Source of the DNA: Archivesica marissinica
Lineage: Eukaryota > Mollusca > Bivalvia > Venerida > Vesicomyidae
DNA length: 64,000 nt
Assembly: GCA_014843695.1 (NCBI GenBank)
Contig: CM026400.1
Span: 47,370,221 to 47,434,220 of the forward strand
Direction: 5' to 3'
Of this stretch, positions 38,301 through 50,300 are shown piece by piece (position 1 is the stretch's first letter; each line of letters begins with the position of its first letter). Below the pieces are notes generated by a model, which had not been told where the DNA came from, did no database searches, and saw only the letters and a list, made by a program, of their open reading frames with translations. The translations under genes were made by a program, and so were the position numbers.

Positions 38301-41300
38301 TACCATTGTAACCTATCATCACTGATGGTCACTTGTTCGAGCCCCGCTCAGGCCGTGTCTCTTTATATAAAGTTGGCAGTACTGGTTAACCGCTGTAGCC
38401 TGCCCAGGAAAGGTGTTGTTAGGTAAACTGCCCGCCGGCGATATAGCCCAACATTGTCCTGATGAAGGCGTAAAACCCAAACAAACAGAAGATGCCCCAA
38501 TACCGGATGGTTATAATTGGACAGCCAATCAAATTCAGTGTAATATATTAACCACTCATCTGCCCAAAATCCCAATTCCACATTGGATTTTCTGTATTCA
38601 GTCCATTGAAATACACACATATATACAGAACCAAAACCAATACGGCTGATTGGTTGGTATTTATATTGAAATACACACATATATACAGAACCAGAACCAA
38701 TATGGCTGATTGGTTGGTATTTATAGTGAAATACACACATATATGCAGAGCCATAACCAATACGGCTGATTGGTTGATATTTATAATGAAATACACACAA
38801 TCACATATATACAGAACCAGAACCAATACGGCTGATTGGTTGGTATTTATAGTGAAATACACACATATATACAGAACTAGAACCAATACGGCTGATTGGT
38901 TGATATTTATAGTGAAATACACACATATGCAGAACCAGAACGCTTGATTGGTTGGTATTTATAGTGAAATACACACATATATGTAGAGCGATAACCAATA
39001 CGGCTGATTGGTTGGTATTTATAGTGAAATACACATATATATATAGTGCCAGAACCAATACGGCTGATTGGTTGGTATTTATAGTGAAATACACACATAT
39101 GCAGAACCAGAACCAATACGGTTGATTGGTTGGTATTTATAGTGAAATACACACATATATGTAGAGCGATAACCAATACGGCTGATTGGTTGGTATTTAT
39201 AGTGAAATACACATATATATATATAGTGCCAGAACCAATATGGCTGATTGGTTGGTATTTATAGTGAAATACACACATATATGTAGAGCGATAACCAATA
39301 CGGCTGATTGGTTGGTATTTATATAGAAATACACATATATATATAGTGCCAGAACCAATACGGCTGATTGGTTGGTATTTATAGTGAAATACATATACAG
39401 TGCCAGAACCAATACGGCTGATTGGTTGGTATTTATAGTGAAATACATATACAGTGCCAGAACCAATACAGCTGATTGGTTGGTATTTATAGTGAAATAC
39501 ATATACAGTGCCAGAACCAATACAGCTGATTGGTTGGTATTTATAGTGAAATACATATACAGTGCCAGAACCAATACAGCTGATTGGTTGGTATTTATAG
39601 TGAAATACATATACAGTGCCAGAACCAATACGGCTGATTGGTTGGTATTTATAGTGAAATACATATACAGTGCCAGAACCAATACGGCTGATTGGTTGGT
39701 ATTTATAGTGAAATACATATACAGTGCCAGAACCAATACGGCTGATTGGTTGGTATTTATAGTGAAATACATATACAGTGCCAGAACCAATACGGCTGAT
39801 TGGTTGGTATTTATAGTGAAATACATATACAGTGCCAGAACCAATACGGCTGATTGGTTGGTATTTATAGTGAAATACATATACAGTGCCAGAACCAATA
39901 CGGCTGATTGGTTGGTATTTATAGTGAAATACATATACAGTGCCAGAACCAATACGGCTGATTGGTTGGTATTTATAGTGAAATACATATACAGTGCCAG
40001 AACCAATACGGCTGATTGGTTGGTATTTATAGTGAAATACATATACAGTGCCAGAACCAATACGGCTGATTGGTTGGTATTTATAGTGAAATACATATAC
40101 AGTGCCAGAACCAATACGGCTGATTGGTTGGTATTTATAGTGAAATACATATACAGTGCCAGAACCAATACGGCTGATTGGTTGGTATTTATAGTGAAAT
40201 ACATATACAGTGCCAGAACCAATACGGCTGATTGGTTGGTATTTATCACATTCTGAATATTGTTTATACTATTTCCGGGTAACATTTGATATATTTCTAG
40301 GTCGGCGACAGTTCCTGAGAATACTGTACAATCATTGATGGATGCAGCTAATCATGTAAGATATCGTCTCATGTTTTGTTGATTGTTTGGTTTAAACATC
40401 AGGATGCATGTACCCGTAATATACATTGAGAAATATACAGAAACATACATTCATATCGTGATATGTTGATTGTTTACTTATTAGAGTCCCACTTTTGAAA
40501 ATAACTGGTGCCCTATCGTATTCAATCTGTCTGTCCTTCCTGGTGTGTGTGTGTTTTTTACGTTTATTTATCGTCACTACTGGTTGTCCATATGAGCGAC
40601 GCCTCCTGAAGAGATTAGTCATTTTTATATTTTTGGAGAATAGTGCAATGATACAGACAAGAAGAAGAAGAATGCTTTATTAAGACTTAAACTTTACAGT
40701 TTCTCATCTGTAACATTTAAACATATTTACAATATATATAGTACAATATTATGATATATGCAATCATGATGAGGATGGACAAATGATGTAATGATTATGG
40801 ACATACATGGAAAAATAATGACAATGTCATGATGGATTTTAGACTATGCAAAACATGATCATGACTGTAGAGTGTAGGGAGTATTCAACTGGTAACTCAT
40901 ATATCCTAAACAAGTGAATTACGAAGGGATAAAGCTTCGTGAATATATTTACTAAAGTTAACCAGCTCTAGGGAATTGTCACGTTGAAATATTTGCAATA
41001 ATTTGAGCATACTTGGTCGATTAGAATATAAACGTTTAATATATTTTTTTCTTAATGTACTATACACCTCACATTTAAACATGAAATGAAACTCATCTTC
41101 CACGTTGTTTGTATTACACAATAAACATAACCTTTCGTTTTGATCAATACGGTTTCTACCATATCTGCCAGTTTCAATCCGTAAGTTGTGCGCTGATAGT
41201 CTCAATTTTGTAAATGCAATTCTTAATTTTCTGCTTAGTATTATATCTAGGTACGATTTGTAACCAAAATTAATCTTTACAGTTTTATATAATATAAGTA

Positions 41301-44300
41301 CCTTATTTATTCGAAGATCAGATTGTGAAATTGCAGAAAATCATCTATAATCCTTTGTTTAAATTCAGAAATAAACTGAGTGTGGTTGATGACATGTGGT
41401 TTTTCCCATATATACAAAAAGCCAAATTTACTTAGCAATTCCTTAACTCTGGACAACCAATTACGTTTGCCAGTTACTAAATCATCTAGACACGTTTGTA
41501 TCATCGACTTAATAATTATATTTTCCGTTGTAACTATTTTTAACCAATATTTTACAACTTTTACATATCTACATATATACAATGGGTATCTTCCAAGTTA
41601 ATAATATACAGCTACATTACTAGTTGATTGCTTAACACCAAGAACTAACTTGCAGAATTTCAAGTGCAATGTCTCTAAATTTTTAGCTTTTGAAAATCCC
41701 CATATTTCACTTCCGTAATGTAAAATGGATGATACTAGAGCATCGAAGAGCTGGAGAGCGGTTTTTGGTTTTGTCTCGTGTTTACGTAGATTAGCTGTTA
41801 GTATGTTCATAGCTTTTAGGCCTTTGCCATGGAGTTTTTGTGAATTTAAATTAAAATTACCGGTATAGTTAACCAATGTAGTTAAAGTCATTGACCACCT
41901 CGACGGCATCTCCCCTATAAAACCATTGCTCTCCTCTCTTTAGCCCACCCCGTTTACGGAACACCATTATCTTCGACTTTAAAACATTAACTTCAAGGCC
42001 CCATTAAACATACTTAGATTAATTAATGTATTTTGCAAGTCAACTGGTGTTAAGCCAATTAGAACCATGTCATCCGCGAACAGTAATAAAATCAAACATA
42101 TGTCATTAATATTAATGCCACTATTAATCGTGTCCTGTAAGTATAATTCAAGGTCTTCCACGAACAAAGCCCACATTATTGGCGAAATGATTTCCCCTTG
42201 GCGTAGATATGGAAGAAGTCTGTGTATGTGTTACAGTTAAGCTTTATGCACGATTTAACGGATTGATACATTGCACGTATTATCCTTAGGATCTTGCCAT
42301 TAAGGCCTAACTTATATAATTTTAGCCACAATGCATTACGGTATATACTGTCAAAACACTGTTTCATATCAATAAAGGAACAGTATAACCTATTGTTCTT
42401 GTTTAATATGTGTTCAATTAAAGAATGCAAAATAAAAATTGCATCTACTGTCGAACGACCCTTACGAAATCCAAATTGTGCATCGGAAATAATAGTATTG
42501 TTTTCACACCAGTTTGTAATGCGACTATTTAATATGCAAGTAAATAATTTACCAAAGTTACTTAATAGGGTAATGCCTCGATCATTTTTGGCGTCATCTT
42601 TGTCACCTTTTTTGTATACAGGTACAATAAAACCCTTTGTCCAGCTTTCTGGGAAATTGCCAGAATTTAAAATAACATTAAAAATATCAACGATGTGGCT
42701 ACGGTAGCTAAAATATCGCCCGTTTCTAAGAAATATTCATTTAACAAATTGTCATCAGACGTGGCTTTATTTCGCTTAAGAGATTTTATTGCATCTTTTA
42801 CCTCAGTGTACGTAATAGGTAGATCTCTAATCCTTAACTATGATATTTGATGCATTGAAATCGTTTGTTTCATTGAATTCTTCAGATTCTGTATGCTTAG
42901 ACTGTTTTATATCGTCGAACATAGTAGCAAAATGTTTGAAGAAAGCATCAGACGAAATATTAGCACTTTTCTTATTAGTTGACTTCCTAAAATGCTTCCA
43001 GAATTCTCGAGGCTTACATAGTTTTAGGGATTCAAACTCCTGTGCCTGCTTTAATTTATAACGATGTCATTTAGACTTAATGCATCTTTTATTGATGGCC
43101 TTTAGCCTCGTCAGTTCTGTCCTGTTTTCCGTGGATCGACATACATTAAACCGTACTAGAGCTTGCTTATAATTATGTTTGTGTAGTTTGCAATCATCGT
43201 CAAACCACTTGTTAGTATCATCAACTATGTTTAGAAATTGTGTCATTTTGAGTGATATCTTATGGAAAAGTGGGTCGCTCACTTCATAGACGTAAATGAT
43301 TTCACCAATTTATCAGTATCATTTAAATCATTGCTATGATAATCATGAATAATGCGATTAAAATATGGCAATTTACTTATTAAACCTGTACGGAATTCAT
43401 TCAGGAACATCGGACCAAGTAGTGTATTCGTGTTGCTCTACACAGTCTACTATTTCATCAACGAGCGGACAGCAAATATGTATATGCAACGGAGCGTGGT
43501 CGCTAAATTCATTAAAGACACCAACTTTAAATTTATTCACACAATTGAAATCTTGTTCATGTAATAATAGGTAATATATGACTGAACTAGCTGAATTATT
43601 GAAATAAGTATAATTTCCGCAAATATCATCGTGCAGACAACCATTTGCTATACGTAGTGAGGTAGCCTTGCACAAGTCGAGTAATTTGTTACCATGTGAG
43701 TTACTCCCCTTGTCTTGATTAGCACGCATTAACATATTATCAGGTAGATAGTTATCATTATCCAGATCAGCGATATACATGTCGGCATCAATGTAATCCT
43801 TTTTGCACGAGACCCTAGCATTGCAATCGCCGGAGACCAGAACCTTTCCCAAAGAGTCATACAGATAAATATCATTTTGCAATAGTTCAAACAGATCCGC
43901 ATCGATAAGATTTGTAATTGGAGAAGTATCTCCCCACATATATACAGCAGCAAAATATACATCAGACTTGTATCCAAAAAATGTTTTATCAAATTTTAAC
44001 CAGATTATTGTGTCATGTACATTATTCACTATGGAAATACCGTCTTTAACCCTTTCAACACCACAGACCTATATAGGCTTACAAAAAGTGTAGATCCAGA
44101 TGAGCCGGCTCGTGACGAGCCGTCTCATCAGGATCTGCACATTTTGCAAGTAGTATTACTAATTTTAGACAAAATTACCCATCTTGATAAATGAACTGGT
44201 CCGAATGTAATTTTCTTATTCATTTATTGGTCTAAGAATATCATGGACCAGTCCATGTCAGTTACTTGGTGTTGAAAGAGTTAAGAACATCTCTACAATA

Positions 44301-47300
44301 AATGACAATACCACCGCTATTGCGCCTGGCCTTGCGGTGTCTATACTTTCTATAAAAGTTAAAGCAGTGGTAGCCGTCTAATTCTATATCACTAGTTTTA
44401 ACACAATTATGTCATGTTCAGTCAATAATTTTACAAAGTCTGAATTTCCGCACTTACTAGAAGTAAGGCCATTACAGTTCCATACTAAACACTTTAGTTC
44501 ACCCTCCGCGCCTTCCTAACTGCCTGCATCTTTCACTGGACGTCCGTTCACATATAGCGTGTCGTAGCTTATCCATGCAGTTTGTCCCTGGTCCTTGGCC
44601 TTTTTTCATTACCTTCACAAGCTCACGTCGTTTTGCTGCCACTTCGGGTGGGAATTGTTCAGTTACATAGAGGTTTGTACCTTTCAATTTGTAGCTTGAT
44701 TTCCTGACAAGTTCGCGATCCGGGAATAAATTGAATTAGCACACAATACGACGGTGGTACCTTGCTGAAGCTTCTCCCGCAGTTGTGGGCTGTCCCATTC
44801 TGTGGGCGCGTTCTATTTTCATATTGTCAACAATATCGTGTGCAATAGCTATTTCTCCTTCATTAGGTTCCTCACTATGTCTGTAGTTTGTTCTGGCTTT
44901 TCGTTGGCTAATTCAGGCACGTTACCAAATATAATATTATTCCGCATGGACTGTGCTTGCAGATACGTTACAGTATTCTTAAGCTCTATGTTGTCCTGTG
45001 CCATCTGAGTAAGTTTATCTTAACAGAAACCTGTAGCAAGTTCAACATTATCTGCTTTATCCTCTACGCGGTTAATCTTCTCATCTGCAGCGTTACTCCT
45101 AGTGTCCATATGTACCCACAACTTTTTAAGCTCCTTGTCAAAACTATCTACTTTCTGCTCTAACGTATCCAGAGTCTTAAGCTTTCTGTCCATATTACCA
45201 ATTCTTAGATCAATCCGACACAGGAGTGCTAACACATCACTCAAACTCGGGCTGTCATTGACCTGGTTTTTCACACTCCCAGTTGCACCACAAACTGTCT
45301 TAACGGAACCACCAGCTTCATCCGTGACATTGTTACTCGTACTTGCTTCTACAGACGTAGATTCCTCACTTAGAGATTGCAGCACACTGAAGGAATTATT
45401 AGTGTTAATAGTTGCCTGTATATCACTAGTGTTTCTTTCTTGGGATATTGGCTCTGATTCACTTCCAATGTCGCCAGTTTGAAGTTCATCACATGGTGTC
45501 TCTGTTAGCCCACCATATTTGATCACCTTACTGCAGTTCAGATCGTCGTCGCTTTCACTATTCTTTTTCCGCTTGATATGTTTTTTCTTGACCATAGTTT
45601 ACTAAACTAATGCAATGATAATTACTTTTAGTTACTAACTGTATATAATCCCTTTACATAATGATAGCAACAGTGGTTTCAACAATGGTTACTATGCGTA
45701 CGGTCAATTAAACACTGCTCTTATTCAATGATCCTTCCATCACTATTGCTAAACCGTTACACAAAGGATGTCCCACCAAGCTCACATTCCATTCCTTTTC
45801 ACTATATATGTGACATCATATTTCCTATTGTTGATCAATATTTTGCAATATCTTCATTTATTTAAAATGTTTTATATAAATGTTTTATTTCCCAGGATTT
45901 CCGAATGTAAGGAATATTACTCACTGATGTATCCATGTAAAATGGAACATTTTTAAAGTCCAATATGTCACATAATCTAATATTTAAACAGAGCTCGAAA
46001 ACATACGTCCGCTCACCACAATTTCACATATTTTTATATTTTTGGAGAAGAGTGCAATGATACAGACAAGAGACCCATTCCAGAGTCTCCTCTTGTTCTT
46101 TTACATGCACGGTGTACAGCATCGACACAAGACCTTGAAAGATTGTTAATTTTATTAGGGTCAGACGGGGGATCGAACCTGGATTACCAGTCCAGCGTGT
46201 TACCACTGGACTACAGATCCATCTGTCTGTCCTTCCTGACTGTATGTGAGATGGTGCGGTGGTCGCCAAATTGGACTGGTGGGTTTTCTCCGGGTACTCC
46301 TGTTTCATCCCACACGAATGACCACATATACGTTTTCATCCGCGCCAACGAGAGTGATTAATATATTTTGTTAGAACTTGCTTCGCAATCGTTGTAAAAT
46401 AAGTAAAAAAAATTAAACTAATACATAAAATCATCATTTACACGATGATTTGCATTTTTATTCAATCTAATGCCTCACTCAGGCTGTGTCTATTTATATG
46501 AAAAAGTTGGCAGTTTCTCACGGAGGTTGGTGCACCAAGTACTGATTAACCGCTGGAGCCTGCCCAGGAAAGGTGTTGTTAGGTAAACTGCCCGCCATCG
46601 ATATAGCCCAAAATGGTGCTGATGAAGGCGTAAACTCGAACATACAACAACCAATCAAATGATTGATCTAATACATGATTTATTTTGTAGTTCTAACCGT
46701 TACGTATTTCTGTTTATCCACAGGGAGCTGATTTTGTCGAAATGGACGTTCATCTCACTAAAGACAAACAAGTGATCATATATCACGATTTCAAAGTGAA
46801 AATCACGTACAAAAAGGTAAGGTCCATCTCTGTGGTCGAGTGTTTGAGGTTATGGACTTGTATACGACTGTAACCTATCATCACTGATGGTCTTGTCCGC
46901 CTCCGTGGCGAGTATTTGAGGTTATGGACTTGTATACGACTGTAACCTATCATCACTGATGGTCACGGCCCCACTCAGACCGTGTCTATTTATATGGCAA
47001 AGTTGTCAGTTTCTTACGGAGGTTGGTGCACCAAGTATGTGTGGCGTCCGTGGTCCAGTGTGGCATCCGTGGTCCAGTGGTAGAGCGTCGGATTTGGAAT
47101 CGAATGGTCCCAGGTTCGATACTCGGTCAGGCCACGTATGTAGTGTCATTGAGCAAGGCACCTCACACACATTGTTTAGTACTGGTTAACCACTTAGGTC
47201 AGCTAAGCCTGCCCAGGAACACATGTCTAGGTCCCCGTAAGGGGTTTGACATTAATGGATACATTACATACATACATACATACATACATACTGGTTAACC

Positions 47301-50300
47301 GCTGGAGCCTGCCCAAGAAAGGTGTTGTTAGGTAAGTTGCCCGCCGTCGATATAGCCAGAATTGTGCTGATGAAGGCGTAAAACTTGAACAAGAAAACAA
47401 CAACAAAGCGGTAAGTCTCCAACTGACGAAAGACAAGTGATCAGATATCATCATTTCATAGTGAGATTCACATATAAATAATAAATAAATTGATAAGAAA
47501 ATTACATTTGGATCAGTTCATTTATCAAAATGGATAATTTTGTCTAAGAATAGTAATATTACTGGCAAAAAGTACATATCCAGGTGAGACGGCTCGTCAC
47601 GAAATAATTTGTCTATGAAATGTGTATATTTTGCATAAGCTGCATGGAGAGTGCTTCGAAATAATCTGTCTATGAAATGTGTATATTTTGTAGAAGCAGC
47701 ATGGAGAGTGCTTCGAAATAATCTGTCTATGAAATGTGTATATTTTGTAGAAGCAGCATGGAGAGTGCTGGGAAATAATCTGTCTATGAAATGTGTCTAT
47801 TTTGCATAAGCTGCATGGAGAGTGCTGGGAAATAATCTGTCTATGAAATGTGTATATTTTGCATAAGCTGCACGGAGAGTGCTTCGAAATAATCTGTCTA
47901 TGAAATGTGTATATTTTGCATAAGCTGCATGGAGAGTGCTGGGAAATAATCTGTCTATGAAATGTGTATATTTTGCATAAGCTGCATGGAGAGTGCTTCG
48001 AAATAATCTGTCTATGAAATGTGTATATTTTGTAGAAGCTGCATGGAGAGTGCTGGGAAATAATCTGTCTATGAAATGTGTATATTTTGCATAAGCTGCA
48101 CGGAGAGTGCTGGGAAATAATCTGTCTATGAAATGTGTATATTTTGCATAAGCTGCATGGAGAGTGCTTCGAAATAATCTGTCTATGAAATGTGTATATT
48201 TTGTAGAAGCTGCATGGAGAGTGCTTCGAAATAATCTGTCTATGAAATGTGTATATTTTGTAGAAGCAGCATGGAGAGTGCTGGGAAATAATCTGTCTAT
48301 GAAATGTGTATATTTTGTAGAAGCTGCATGGAGAGTGCTTCGAAATAATCTGTCTATGAAATGTGTATATTTTGTAGAAGCAGCATGGAGAGTGCTGGGA
48401 AAAAATGTCTATGAAATGTGTATATTTTGCATAAGCTGCATGGAGAGTGCTGGGAAATAATCTGTCTATGAAATGTGTATATTTTGCAGAAGCAGCATGG
48501 AGAGTTGGAACTGCTGGAAATCCCTGTGAAGGACCTCACATTGTCTGAGCTACAAGACATGAAGGTACGTTTATTATTATATGTGGTTGTGAAATCTGGG
48601 GTTCAGTTAGTGTCATACATACTGTACTGTGCCGAGACACCGCAATGGAAAGCAGCAACACGACAGTTTAATGTGATATTTTTGTGTATTTTAAAGTTTG
48701 TTATGGTGTCCAATCTTAGCTTGTCGTGTACAAGATGTATGTTGTTGCAGACAGACAGATATCTGTACGTTAAATAAGTGAGGGAATAGTACCTACATAC
48801 TACGTGTGCAGTGGTTAGTGCACTCGCTTCTCACCAATGAAACCTGGGTTCGATCCTCGGAGAGATTAGTCATTTTAGATTTTGGAGGATAGTGCAACGA
48901 TACAGACAGAGACCCATTCCAGAGTCTCCTCTTGTTCCTTTACGTGCGCGGTGTAAAGCACCGACACGAGACCTCGGTTTAGAGTCCCATCTGAAAGACT
49001 GTTAATTTTATTAGGGTCAGACGGGGGATCGTACCTTCTTTCTTGTAAAGAAACTGACTTGCAGAAGGTGTTAACCCCTGGACTACAGATCCGTCTAACT
49101 TCTTCTTCACATTATAATCCTTTTATTCCGCCAAATTCTTTCAAGTGAGGAAGCCATCTAGCTGGCATGTGGTAGGTCGGTGGTTCTCTCTGTGTGCCTG
49201 TCCATTGTGGTAGGTCGGTGGTTCTCTCTGTGTGCCTGTCCATTGTGGTAGGTCGGTGGTTCTCTCCGTGTGCCTGTCCATTGTGGTAGGTCGGTGGTTC
49301 TCTCTGTGTGCCTGTCCATTGTGGTAGGTCGGTGGTTCTACCTGGGTGCCTGTCCATTGTGGTAGGTCGGTGGTTCTCTCTGTGTGCCTGTCCATTGTGG
49401 TAGGTCGGTGGTTCTCTCCGTGTGCCTGTCCATTGTGGTAGGTCGGTGGTTCTCTCTGTGTGCCTGTCCATTGTGGTAGGTCGGTGGTTCTCTCTGTGTG
49501 CCTGTCCATTGTGGTAGGTCGGTGGTTCTCTCTGTGTGCCTGTCTATTGTGGTAGGTCGGTGGTTCTCTCTGTGTGCCTGTCCATTGTGGTAGGTCGGTG
49601 GTTCTCTCTGTGTGCCTGTCCATTGTGGTAGGTCGGTGGTTCTCTCTGTGTGCATGTCCATTGTGGTAGGTCGGTGGTTCTCTCCGTGTGCCTGTCCATT
49701 GTGGTAGGTCGGTGGTTCTCTCTGTGTGCCTGTCCATTGTGGTAGGTCGGTGGTTCTCTCTGTGTGCCTGTCCATTGTAGTAGGTCGGTGGTTCTACCTG
49801 TGTGCCTGTCCATTGTGGTAGGTCGGTGGTTATACCTGTGTGCCTGTCCATTGTGGTAGGTCGGTGGTTCTCTCTGTGTGCCTGTCCATTGTGGTAGGTC
49901 GGTGGTTCTCTCTGTGTGCCTGTCCATTGTGGTAGGTCGGTGGTTCTCTCTGTGTGCCTGTCCATTGTGGTAGGTCGGTGGTTCTACCTGGGTGCCTGTC
50001 CATTGTGGTAGGTCGGTGGTTCTCTCTGTGTGCCTGTCCATTGTGGTAGGTCGGTGGTTCTATCTGTGTGCCTGTCCATTGTGGTAGGTCGGTGGTTCTC
50101 TCTGTGTGCCTGTCCATTGTGGTAGGTCGGTGGTTCTCTCTGTGTGCCTGTCCATTGTGGTAGGTCGGTGGTTCTACCTGGGTGCCTATCCATTGTGGTA
50201 GGTCGGTGGTTCTACCTGGGTGCCTGTCCATTGTGGTAGGTTGGTGGTTCTCTCTGTGTGCCTGTCCATTGTGGTAGGTCGGTGGTTCTCTCTGTGTGCC

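Larger units (their letters stand above)
40663..46029 (-). mobile_element. Decayed full-length-like LINE (APE-type non-LTR retrotransposon)
   Basis: The element reads on the minus strand. It has a 5' region (45.6-46.03 kb), an ORF1 with coiled coil and RRM-like parts, an ORF2 with APE endonuclease, reverse transcriptase and C-terminal Cys-rich region, and a 3' end with AATAAA followed by a (TTC)n tail at 40663-40675. It is flanked by a 42-bp direct repeat with one mismatch (40621-40662 and 46030-46071), taken as the target-site duplication. It interrupts a SINE. Frameshifts and stops break both ORFs, and a short TTAA-flanked element is inserted at 44046-44284. It fills most of GPCPD1 intron 9 in antisense orientation. 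The overall look is CR1/L2-like, which I infer from the C-terminal motif and the microsatellite tail. Confidence 0.85.

Noticed and set aside
39197..40285. 362-codon and 294-codon frames on opposite strands
   Set aside because: Produced by the 54-bp CCAAT array, a multiple of three.
40906..45595. Independent host genes on the minus strand
   Set aside because: All frames fit consecutive parts of one LINE (ORF1, endonuclease, reverse transcriptase, C-terminal region) with frameshifts.
45768..45956. Small frame 62 codons at 45768-45956
   Set aside because: It lies in the LINE 5' region on the opposite strand and shows no motif.
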